NCBI GenBank assembly: GCA_002633025.1
Contig: NMRB01000001.1
Coordinates: 1,361,241 to 1,425,240 of the forward strand
Direction of reading: 5' to 3'
Length of the DNA: 64,000 bases
Origin: Notospermus geniculatus
Lineage: Eukaryota; Nemertea; Pilidiophora; Heteronemertea; Lineidae
The notes under the pieces: generated by a model
What the model saw: only the letters and a program-made list of their open reading frames with translations
Databases searched by the model: none
Told to the model about the DNA's origin: nothing
Shown here: piece by piece, positions 1-12,600 of the stretch
How the letters are laid out: each line of letters begins with the position of its first letter
Numbering within the stretch: the first letter of the stretch is position 1
Program-made: the position numbers and the translations under genes

Positions 1-605
1 TATTGATCAATAACGCAACGTTTTTGTGTGCCCTATTTTGTTCATGCGCAGGTGTGATGAGGCGAACCGCATCTGAACTCTCACAAACGGGCAGCAATCG
101 TTGCGTGTTCAAGATGGCTGCCTTGGAATTGTGTCCGAGGGGAAATGCGAGTGTCTACGGAAATTGCCGAGCAGTTGCCTTCGGAAGTTCCGAATGATAA
201 ACACACTCCACATTACCCATGCTAGTTAGTCAGCAACCTGTTAGATACACAAGCGTTTTCACAGAGTTGCATCATCATCAGTCCCTTCCTTTCATCTTCC
301 AAAGTAACCTGCCCCATGTAGAAGATTCCAAATCTACTCCACCCTTTGCATAATGTCGTAGTACATGTAGTTATTTTCTCATGATGTGTCACTTTCACAT
401 TTTCGCTGAAACTAACTGCCCTTCCCCTTGTCCTTCAATATAGTCTACTCTGAAGACCGCCACCTGCCCTATTGAATCCCCTGCATGTTAAATTTCTAGT
501 AAGTTAAAATCAATCTAGTGATTACCAGCGGTACACTTGAATATACAGTTCCCATCACCCAGCTTTAGTACATCCTCTTGGTAAGGACCCACAGTGTTCT
601 CTTAC
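1..605 (-). other. MED15 intron downstream of exon 5 (partial)
   Basis: Non-coding sequence after the GTAAGAG donor of MED15 exon 5. The short open frames here show no recognisable domain and no family resemblance. I see no further MED15 exon or repeat in this stretch. Confidence 0.6.
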
Positions 606-3600
606 CTGGGGTTGTCCTGGTCTCTGAAGCATCTGCTGTTGCATTGGGTGCATCTGGGGTCGCAATTGCTGACCAGGCATCTGACCTGCAAAACAAAGAA
701 AGTATGATTACAATCTATGAATGGTAACCTTTATCTACCTCAGTGAACTGGCCAAAGTCTGCCATCCAAAACGATGGCTTAGGTCTGTTGATGACAAACT
801 GCGGCCGGGGCCTGGGAGCAGGTCAGTTACTCATGGAGATCATGCCTTTCCTTGCATTGCCCCTAGATTATAGAACCAGCTTCCCATATTACGGGGTAAG
901 GGGCACATCTCGATCTTCAGGAGTAGCACCAAACCTACCTCTTTCGTCGCAACACATAGTCTCTTTGAATGTTCTATATTGTGGATACAGGCACTTAAAA
1001 CACTTTCAGTTTCACTTCATTTTCAACAATGATTGGCCAGACAACTCATTCATTATGATACATGTATATGATCATTCATATAATATATGAAATCATCCAT
1101 GAAATCATATTTATGGTCTACAATTTGCCAATGCAATGCATTTAATGACAGACAAAATCACGCCCAAAACAAGTTGCAGAAACACTGCCATTCTGTTGCC
1201 CGACTTGGTCTTCATTTCACTTGAAATTGCAAAACTCCATGCCACTTTATCAAATCTGTCTTACCAGGTATTCCTGGAGCCTGCTGCTGAGGGGGGATTC
1301 CAGGGGAGAGATTCTGTTTGGCGAGGTTCTGCAGGGCATTGATAGGGTCCTGCATCTGCTGTTGGCCCATCACTGCAGCCTGGGCAGCACCAGCTTTTTC
1401 TTTCTTCGAATCTGAAAGAATAAAGTCAAATTCATCATGACAGCAGGGATTGCACTACCCACCTGCCAAATTGCCAATGACAACTAACCCTCCAGACTGG
1501 CAATTTCGTTTGTGAACAGGCTAAAAATTGGCGAACGTGGCAGCCTATAAGTTCTTACCGATGGCTTCTTTGCTTAGAAACTTATTATTTTGTGAACCCG
1601 AATTCCACTACACTGAAGTTTTGGTGCAAAGACATTTTGGTCAAACTCCAACCTTGGTGATACTTCAATACATTTCGGCATCTGGTGAACATTTCGGACA
1701 TCAAGGGTTAAGAAGAAACATACATGATCAATGAAGATCGGAATATATTTTTTTTGCTGAACAGAAAAAACTTGGGAACTATTCGCCGAGTGTAGCATCT
1801 GCCAACAATTACTTAAATGCACAATTGTTCACATACAATGATTATAGATTTATAGAGTAAATAAAATACAAACATCTGGTTGAACAATATTTGTCAATCT
1901 TGCTGTCGCAACGGCATCATTATAAGTAAGCCACGCACACAGTTGAATTTTCACAGATTATATGAATGAGGGGCAGATGTTACGTGGGCAATATCATGAA
2001 TACATGAAAAATAGCCTTGTACATTGGCATTGTATTGAGGTGAGATCAGGTCTAACTGTATCCTCTGACAACCCATCCCATATTAACAGTAACAGGTGAA
2101 AAAATCTCAACCGGATATGCAGTAAAAATGACCGGAAGGGTAGGCCTTATAACGATGTACAATAGGCTTATTTATTATACTGTGGAAAAAAATGCAATGG
2201 ATTGAATTCATAAATAGTGTTTGAACAGAAGATGAACACTGAATAATGAGTGTGGGCCCATGCAATTCTTCCTGGTTTACTATGTGTTCAGGTTGTACGC
2301 CTGAGGAGTTGGGCTGACACTGACACACATATCCCATGTATCCATGAATTCAGCCCAAATACCACCGGGTGTTCTGTGATGATAAAACAAAATGGATATG
2401 TTATACAAAACTGATAAACTTTCTCCTGGACAACTGGAAACAAAGCAGATAAATGGTGAGTGGAATGGCCAACAAGAACACAATGACAATGTTTGATATT
2501 GGGATTGGGACAGAGGCATGTCCCCATCAACATTTCCCCTTGATACATTTGCACAAGTAGATATGCAGAGAAAAAAAACTGATGAAATATGGATACTATC
2601 TCAGGCGTGAGTATCCAGCTGCTTGCATCATCACGATCATCAATTCCCAGAGAGAATACAACACCACTGAACAAACTCATTAACAATTGAAACCCTGTAC
2701 TAACAACTGAAACCCAACATGAAACAAGCAAAACCGGCATTTGGATGGTAACTTACATGTATTATAGTACATCATTTATCGATGACCTGACGTGACCTGT
2801 AGGATAACAGGAATCTCACACAGTAGAGGATAATCCTAGTCAGTAAAGTTTGTATAATCACATGTGCCTTCAATGACAGGTGGTTCATGAAACTGAATGA
2901 AATACATCTGATGACAAATAAATAGCAGATTTACTAGAACAGGACGCTCCCATTGTCTTTTGGGTAAAACAGATTTGGATCTGTCACTATAGTAATGACA
3001 GGAGCGAATGCTAGGAACAGGTTCAACCATTCGAGATGGGGGCTGTAGGTGGGAGTGAATGACGATCTTGGCTGCGGAGCCAGAGGCTAGGAGATCGCAT
3101 ATTTATTAAGGGTAGGCCACTACATGAACAGCGCTGGAAAAACATGATGAATTTTTTAATGGCAGACAGTGAGTAGGTTTGGATCACTGAGAGACCAGTG
3201 ATAGTTACACACCAGCTCAACCACCACATTTTTCTCTCCTATAGTTTCACTCTCCTATGAAGAACTATACTGCAAGTGATTTTCCATGGGAACTTCCCCT
3301 TAAACAAAGAGAGCATCTGTCCAAATTTACATAAATACATACTCTATGCACATCTGCAAAGGTCACAGATAATGCCTACAGAAATGGGACATAAGGCGTT
3401 TTTATATACAGTGCGGGTGTGTTCCGGACTGAGACTAGATCGAGGCGGGTTCGGTTATTTTCCCCCATGTAAAAGCGAAACAAGTGACCTCCACCTTCCT
3501 CAGGCCAGTTCAGCTCGCCAGGTGAGTCTCGGGAAGGTGGAGGTAGGTGCAGGCCGGTTATTCTCTTGTGTAAAAGCGAACCGACCTCCACCGGCCTTGT

Positions 3601-6600
3601 GCGGGATTGAGCACGCTACCTGAGTGACATCACTCGCGTTCTTGCTGAATGAATTACCTGTGAAGAAATCACGCGTGAGATTTCTCAAGCACTGCTCGTG
3701 CTGTTAGAAGTGTAATTTATCGACTTTTAGTGATTATTTCCGGGATATTTTTTACTTCCAATAACTGTAAATGTTGATACACGCCATCTAGTGGCACGCA
3801 TTTGAATGAACCGACCTCGAACTAGATCGAGGCGGGTTACCAAACCCACACCATGTAAAAGTGATCAATCCATCCTGAACCGAACCCGCCCGAGGAGGGT
3901 GGAGGTACATGTAGGTTTCCTCGAACCTGCACTGTGTAAAAAGGCCTATAATGTCATCAGACAAGTTGTGGTCTGCAAGTCCATCAGGTAAATTTGTCAG
4001 TATCATCATCATATCATCATCATATCATTACCGGCGTCGTAACCTTGTTGGGTTTTTGCCGGAGGTATGGAGTCCACGACAGGCTACAGTCCACCTGTGT
4101 GTTGTCTTTTACTTGCCCTGGCATAGACACTCAGGTACAAGGGACCACGGCTTTTAGTCCCATCCGACGGACCCTAAATTTTGTCACAATTTTGTTTCAC
4201 AATTATATGCCTTCGCCCGGAGTCGAACTCGCGCCGACCCATTGAACAGTTTGGTAGTCAAGCGCGCTAACCACTCGACCACCGGGCTTAGACGAGTAGA
4301 ATCTGCTACCATTTCATTTTCTTCCGATTAGAGGCACACACACAATCAGTGACACACACCCTATGCATTTAAACTGACAACACTGAAAAGACAATGCCAG
4401 CACGAGATGTTATCCTCAAGGTGTCAAAACAACCCATCATTAATCACACACAAAGACGGGATAAAAATATCATGAATGAAAACATATTTCCAGGAAATTG
4501 TGCGTACTCACATATTCTACGTTTTGACATTTCATCACGTATCAACATTATTTTGAGAAATAATGCCAGCCTCTTCACAGTTCTGACAAGCTATGCCGTT
4601 GCTAATGTTATTAACCACGGATAGAATCTGAATATGCAGTACACGCTATCATGACGCTGCAGGAAACAAAGGAGGCCAGAGCTCACTCCTCGCTCCATGT
4701 CAAACAATGAGTTGATCGATCAGGGCATGGGAATTTAACGATTTGTTTCATCAACAAACGAATCACCATGACAAAATGGCTTCATCATTGTCATTGAATA
4801 GTCGGAGATGAAATTACAGACACTGGAGGGTGTGAATGGAAGGGATCAATAAGGGCAGAAATAGCGTCTCTAAATAAATGTCAAGGAAGGGTAGGAGACG
4901 GACGCTGGGAGTGGGAGAATGAGAAAAAGGGCTGTATTGAATTCATCCATCATCTTTGCACGATTGTTTGCCTCCTAAAAAAAAAGGTTTACAGTTGATA
5001 CAGAACCGCATTCATCCAACAACCGGGACAGCTCAAAGACAAACAGTTGATAAAGAACTACATTCATGTAACAACCAGCACAGCTCAAAGATATGCTCAC
5101 TTCATTACTGTTTAAAATTAATAAAAGCTTCAAAACACTATTTTGATCATTTCAATGCAATATGCAATGATTTTTTTTTTAGGGCAGAATCAGTGACAAT
5201 GGGAATGATAAGTATGACCAACTATGATAATATTTCCAGCCCAATTATCATGGACTTGGAATAGTTTATTCGCCTTCTTTGCCCTTTCTCAATTCATCCC
5301 CTAATACGAAATCGACTGCTAACCCCAGATGGACAGTGAATCGGTGAAAGGTGAAATGTGAAATGGAAAGACACCACTTCGAATGGCGCAGTCACTGGTC
5401 ACACAAGGAAATATACATGGTATCAATACTAACTGAATTCTACAGCAAAGGACACAGTGAATAGTGATGAGTTAGTCAGAGGTCAGGGAAAGGGTAAGGC
5501 AGATGAAGCAAGCTTGAGGGTCCTCTCTTTGTAGAAGGGGCACATATCTTCCATGAGTCACACTCAATCGATATCAAGTGTATGTGTTGAAGCGAAGGCA
5601 ACTGATCAATAGTGCTCCAGCCTGCTTCCTTGTCACTGTACACTACGGGTTGTCCCAAATAAGTGTCCCTGATAGTGATAAGGTCAAAAATCCAACAGGG
5701 ACCAAGTTTAAAACCTCAATCCAACATCATAAAACCTTGTCCCCAGAAAATATGGACAGACACTTTTTTGGGACATCAGGTACTAATATAATGATCAATG
5801 AGCATCTTATTATATTATGCCCTCAACCAAGGGTCCATGAGACATCAGGGCACACTGGTCAATTCCTTTCAAGATGTCAACACTTTGATTATCTCTGCAA
5901 TAATCCTTTAGCCTTGTGCTGTGCTGGACCCTTATGNGTACCGGTAACTTCAGTTAAAGAATTACATTATGTCACTTCATTTATTAATTTGTTCAGAACT
6001 ATCATAAGTTGTTATGCTCTAATGACCAACAGAACATCAACCAGCAGACAACTGGAATCATCCATCCAACTACCCTAACCTTGACTTCCAGTCTCTAATG
6101 AAGTAAAGACCTGAAAGAATGAGCACATCAAAGGCAATTGAAGAGGCAATCATGAGCAGCTTGATCGGTAACCAAGTCAGAATGACGTCAGAGGGACAAA
6201 AACCTATTACGATCAGCGGCGCATTATCCAGGAGTAAGCCTCAGGCTACCTTTGTGAAGTTGGAACTTCGCGATTCAAGTTGCATTCTGCGGTGTGTGTG
6301 TGTGTGGAGGGGGGAGGGATTACAGGTGAAGGTCACGAGTTAGACAGCATTAAGACAGGTAAGAGGACAGTATTGACTGTCACCATCACATGAACCCCCT
6401 TGAGAACACTCCCGCAGACATCTGCCTTGTCGATGAAAATCACACAGATGGCCCCGGTGCTATTCAGAGTGCACTAGACATCGGATAGAAACATAGGAAC
6501 TTCCAATGAGATCATTTTCAATCTCTGAACCTGTATGTAATACAACTTCTTTCAATGAAAGACTGGAATGACATCACATCAGGCATGTCAGGTATTTCAG

Positions 6601-9600
6601 AAGACAGAGGTAAATAAAATAAAATAGATGATTTTCATTGAAGTATACAGTATGTCAACAGCGGCTAACTGTAACCTGATACATTCTCATAACTAAGAGA
6701 AAAACCAACACGATTCCTCCCCTTTAAGCTCCACAGAGCGATGACCTAACGATATGCAAGGCTTCTGAAGCTCCTCATTATCTGCTTCAGAGCTTATACC
6801 CATGTACTCAAGTGACACGACACCCAGAAATCCTTGAGGCTGAACAATCAAACTCGCAATTGACGTCATTCGCATCCAGGCACTTGGTTACCAACGTCAT
6901 CACTGTGATATGGCTCAGCAAATTACTGGATAAAACTTGGGAGCTTCATCGACCGACCATTATTACTCCCTGCAGCCAACACCGTCGCAGAAGTATACAC
7001 GGAACAAAAAATCCACCACAATGGCAGTGCACAGCCAACACAGTTGGCTAATGCGTGTATATTTCAACAGCCTCACTAAATTTCTGGAATATCGATGTTT
7101 TTCATTCCCGACATATGCAGCAACAGATAATTATGTAATAAGTTGTCACCATGGTGATGGAAAATCAATAATCCTCGTAGTGTTTTTTTCTCCAGAGTGA
7201 GATGGAACAGTGCATGGCCATTACTTTGCATTGCCTTTCAGCGGACAAGGACACTTTGTGGGTACAACCAGGAGCGAACACGTCTTGAGATGTATGTACT
7301 GTACATACATTTTGTACGCATAGAAAGACAAACATGCCCAGAAAAACCCAATCAGATCTGATTATTATGTAAGGAGTAATATACTTCTTCTTAGACACAT
7401 CACAGCAGTAAGCAGTCATCTTCTTGAAGAGTTTAATCCTTGGCGGATGAAAACTTTAATATGATTTTATGGATCTTTACATGCCTTCTCTGGGTTTTTA
7501 CTGGTCCTTGCTCTGAGTATTAGGCGAGGCTTTTTTGATAGTTCGGCCGCGAGTACGTCGACATGTCGAACTCCAGATTTGAAAAAAGCATAGATAATTA
7601 TAGTGTAATAGCTGATTTGGTGGGGAGAAACGTCCCCACGGAATGGAATGATTGGGCAGTTAGGAAGATTGAAGGCCACTGCACTGCCAACAACCAAGGT
7701 AAAGCCTCGTCTACCACCACCACTGGTACTGAACTCGAGGCAGACACACCAACGAGTATCTTGGGATACGATTCATCACGGTCACCCATGAAACATGATC
7801 CCTCCAACCACATGACCATCCATCAATGATATCCTGATGGCCAGGGCTGAGCCACCCTGTAGTATTTTGGGTCGAATTTTGGGCCATGGACAAACACACT
7901 AAACAACAAAAAACTTTTTTCTGGAAAAGTTTTTTGAGTTTATTTGTTTCTCCATCCAGGGGGACAGGTGACAGAAGTTTCGATAATCCACAAAATGACC
8001 AAAAATAAAGTTTTTAAAAAAATTTTTTCCCACCCTCATCAGACTTTGATTGGCAAGAGGGCAAATTCGAGAACCTAAAAATGAAAAAAAAGCCTTACCT
8101 TATGAGTACTTGTGCATCTGAGAAAGCAAATGGTGAAGTCTGGAACTAATTCCAGCATCCTGAGGTAATCAGCAGTTCTTTCCCCCCCCCCCTCGTTTGT
8201 GGGGAGTCCAGTCAGAGTCAAGAACTTGCACTGATTACTTAAAGCGATGTGTCAGCCAAAAAATTTGAATGCAAAAGGGGACGAATCTTTGTTTACAAAC
8301 ACTCATTTCCTGCATTCTGATTGGCTGTGAGGGCAATGTTTACAAACATCATCCTTCTGTTTACAAAACGACTGTCGATTCGCTTTAAGGATGAATTCCA
8401 GTTAGATAATGCATTTTTCCTCAACGAAACTTCTACAGCTGAGCTTGAGCAAGGCACAAGACAGCACAAAGCTAACTCATACTGATACAAAGTGAAATGT
8501 ACATCAAGAAACAACATCCCACTTACTTATTTCTCTCACATGGATGATAAGACGAGCAACAAGCCCAAGATAATCTTCCTGAAAAACAGAAAATTCAAAA
8601 GCTGCTGAACTTGAATTAAATAAACAATGATAAAGAAGATAATACTACAATCCCATCCAGTTTGGGCTATACTGCCATTCTGGTCATCACATTTCTCTGC
8701 TTCAGAGCATTAATGTATTTCATTTAAAAGATGGACACAGTGAACTCCATCCTAAGGTAATCAGTGTTTTTTATCACTGGTTCAGTTCATCACCGCACAG
8801 TGATGAAGGGAGCAAGCACTAAGAACCACTGATTACCTCACGAATAATGAACTTAGCAGAAGTTGCCGGATGAGGTGCACCAGTGGGGCTATCTATACAC
8901 TAGAACGAGAACTAATACATTGAATGAATCTCTTACCCACTTGCAAATGTGACCCGTCACAGTAAAACTGTCGCTCAGAAGGTGAGCCTCAACGTACTAA
9001 GATGACATTGGGAGAGAATGAAAGAAATAGACTCTTTCAGATTTCACAATAGACAGACAATACTGAAACTGACAAACATTTGGTCTCAACCTACCAAGCT
9101 GAGAGCGACATGCGCCTGGCTTTGCTGTGACGGGTCACAAATATCAAGAGTAGTGCCAACCAGAGAAGTGGTGCCATCTGCACAATACAGTTGGAATTAA
9201 TTACTAGGGTTGGTACAGCTTCCACAATATTTAGAGCCTACTGCAGTATTTACCCACAGGCCATCTGAAGGTGACAGACAAATTATTGACTCCCTATTCT
9301 TCTCCCATGCCAAACAAAATGTAGTCCTCCTACAGCATTCCAACCAATGACAATACTCACTCTTGACTTTGCTTTCTGGAAGACATGATTCTCCATCTCA
9401 AAGCTCGTCTTGGTAGTTGGGTTTCCAGCCTGTCGGACAGCTTCCTCACTATAACAAAGATGAAAATATCATTAATGGTCAACCTTTATTCCAACACGAT
9501 GTCGGAAATTCAAGATCATGCAAGCTACATGTAGCATTGTAAACTGAATAGATTTAAAGCACATTTACTATCGGTACATGTATACATTGCTGCAGTCATT

Positions 9601-12600
9601 TCATCTGTCTACACTTCACACAGTATGGGCAGTGTCCAGTGAGTGGGCATCTGCATGCAGTGTGTAAAAATGTTTATCTCTGTCCAATTGCTGCATTTTT
9701 GGGATGCAGACTGCAATAATTCAACATTATTGCAGCATGCTTCTCTAACTAAGCAGTGTCACAAGATCAGTGATTTAAGGGTTGATTTGACCTTGGATCC
9801 TCCAAGATTTGACAATGTTTGATGTCCCCCACAGGGCAAAATGAGTCTCCAATCCTTGCAGGACATCTTCGATAATCGAAGGCCGATCTGCTCACCACTG
9901 CGTTACATCGTACATCACCCTTCGAGAAATAGACCGGTCCGCGGCGTATCTTGGCACAATGCCAACTTTACCGGTCGACCAATCACATTGCACTTTATAT
10001 CGGGTCTTCGGCTACCACTATTTGTAGCACGATTCAAATTTTACAACACCGGTTCTGATTGGCCTCCTCTTCGAGAGGCAGCGGATTCGCCGTGGACCAG
10101 TCGATTTCTCAAAGGGTGATGTGCGATGTAACGCAATGGTACAGATCGGCCTTCGATTAGGCCATGCGTAATTCTATGTTTTGCATCCCACGCACGCACC
10201 TATTTCTGACTGTGTCTACTAATAGAAATGTATAGCGCATCCATTTTCCCAGATTCTCAAGATTCCCAACACAACAATCAGTAAAAACATAGGCCCTATA
10301 GGTTTTAAAATACCTCCTGAGAAAGTTGTAGTTCCTATCCTTGGTCACAAAACCAGGATGTTGACAGATTAAAACAAAGTTCCAACAGATAGAGCTCTTG
10401 TTTCATGGTCAGGATGCCTCAATTCTTTATCTTATCCATTCAAAATCCCCCCAGGATATCAATCTGTATGACATGTACTACTGTATTGATTCGTGTTTCG
10501 GCCCGTGTTAAAAATGCAGTTTGTGTTGTGTTTGGAGCACGCACACACCAATTTTAGGTTAGGTGGGACACGAAACATGGCCTTATCGAAGATGTTACTT
10601 GCCACCAAGTGCAATTAATTAGCAGATTCAATCTTTGGACATACGTGTCAATCCATACTGATACTGATTCACAGACCATCAGTGGTATCATAACAAACCA
10701 AACTTTAAAGCAGTATGCACTTCAAAGCCATCTCAATGACAGTTTCTTTCAAATTTTCTCACACATACAGATAGAGTGATGCACAACTCACGAAAATACA
10801 AAAACATGGGCACTTAATTATTATGCCAGGAGACAGTGCTTAATATAGACTCTTCTGAATGTCAGCGCCGGCATGACTGGTGCTGGATAAACTTCCCAGA
10901 GAGATGACATTTTGGCAAATGCCATGCTCTTTAGATGTATAGGACTTGCTTCAATACCATTCATGTCATGTGGAATGTGGTAGAAATTATTCCCAAATAT
11001 GCACTATTGTAGGGCAAAGTAAGCGAATCAGCCATGGGATAGACTAGGGTGAGTCTGCGTCATATATGTGGTCAGGTGACTATTATTTCCAGTATATATA
11101 TAAAATAGGAATGAGCACAGCATGAACATTGTGCTGCTGTCTGACAACATATCAAAACGACTTATCACATCAGAACATTCTACAATGGCCTGTTTCCGAT
11201 CACCAACTACGACTAGGTCATCATCAAAGTACCAGACAATAACAGGGTTCTCCACTAGTGTAAGAGAACGCGGCGCCCGTTCTAAAACGCAGGATTGATC
11301 TCAGCGCCCGGTCTAAAAATCTGCCACCCGGTCAAAAAAAATCGCCGCCCAGTCAAAATTATTCACTTTAAATAACACTGACTGAGGTTTTGCAAGCACT
11401 GACAGGAGCTAGATTTGCATTCCGAAATGCTGGGAATCGCATTTCAGGGCTTCTAGATTTCGAATTTTTCTGGGCGAGGCCCCAGACCTCCCCCCACTGA
11501 GGACGTGTTTGTGGCAGTGGCTTCCAATATCAGTAACCGTGTGACGTCACCAGCACCCGGTCTGTTTCAAACCCTGTGGAGAATCCTGAATCTGGCGAAA
11601 AAATGATCCTCCAAGAGACAGCACAGATGATGATGTCCATAATGAAACCTTTCAACTTCTGGAAACATAACTACCATTCTGAAGCGAGGTGTTATCCTTT
11701 TTAAATTAGACAGGCACACAAAATAATTTCCAAGATCACCCATTAGATTACCCACTCTAGAGACAACACAGTCATCTTTAAAGCAAGGCCAAACAACAAA
11801 ACCAGGCCTACCTGGACTACTTGTCATGCTTGTTGTGTACGCTAGTGCGCCTCCATCTAACTCAACTGGCCCACCCTTGCCGTTATCTACTATCCCTAAT
11901 CTGGATCTGGGCAGATGGGGCATCGCCCATCGGCCCATTCATTTGGCAGGAGTACGAAGAGTAATCACATTTACTGTCACAGAGAGCTGAGGGTTGAGAG
12001 GCTCTAATCTAAGACTAGTCTTGGCCCTAACTAGCACATTACGTAAGAATTTTATTAAAGATTTAGGCTAGGGGTCTGCCTGTAGGCCTAGTTACAGTAC
12101 GAGGATAATTCCTCCATGGTACATCATGTCAGTTCGGCAAACGTCAAAATTCGGCAGCACTGCCGTCAGAGGCAACCGTTGCCGTATAGTGACATTTCCG
12201 TCCGGTGGCAGAAAGCCCAAACTGTAATACAAATTCGTTCAGGAGAAACTTCTGAGATGCCCCCTCAACATCGCTGTCATCAGCGCTAAAATGGCGGGAA
12301 TATAATGAAATGATCATACTGACGTAAAACACAGCCCAAACTGCCATATTTTTGGTGTTTATTACATTTAGCATCATCGTATTCATCGTTTCCACGACGT
12401 AACTCCTACAGTGTCTACCATTGCTGATGTCGCCGTAATGACGCAAAGGTGGTGGGCAAAATTCATTGCTTTGCTGAAAACAGCTGGTGGGCAAAACACG
12501 CAACGTCACAACGTCATGTACGCCTGGGCCTACGTCATGGATACGATGAATACACTTATCAGTACATCACTTGCACGTCACACCCCATTTCAATACCAAA

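Larger units (their letters stand above)
1412..8526 (-). other. MED15 intron between exons 3 and 4
   Basis: About 7.1 kb of intron. It holds a foldback element (3388-3954), a tRNA-derived SINE (about 4005-4288) and a 150-bp MITE (8239-8388), plus a GT run near 6290 and a C run near 8180. The longest open frames (2288-2740 minus and 5578-6078 plus) have no recognisable motif, no splice-site support and irregular composition, so I treat them as chance. Confidence 0.6.

Noticed and set aside
2288-2740. 150-codon minus-strand frame in a MED15 intron
   Set aside because: Hydrophobic, low-structure composition, no motif or splice partners; chance.
4219-4288. Minus-strand tRNA gene
   Set aside because: A and B boxes are present but the cloverleaf is incomplete and a SINE body and repeat tail follow.
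5578-6078. 166-codon plus-strand frame
   Set aside because: No recognisable domain, contains an ambiguous base, lies in an intron of the opposite strand; probably chance.
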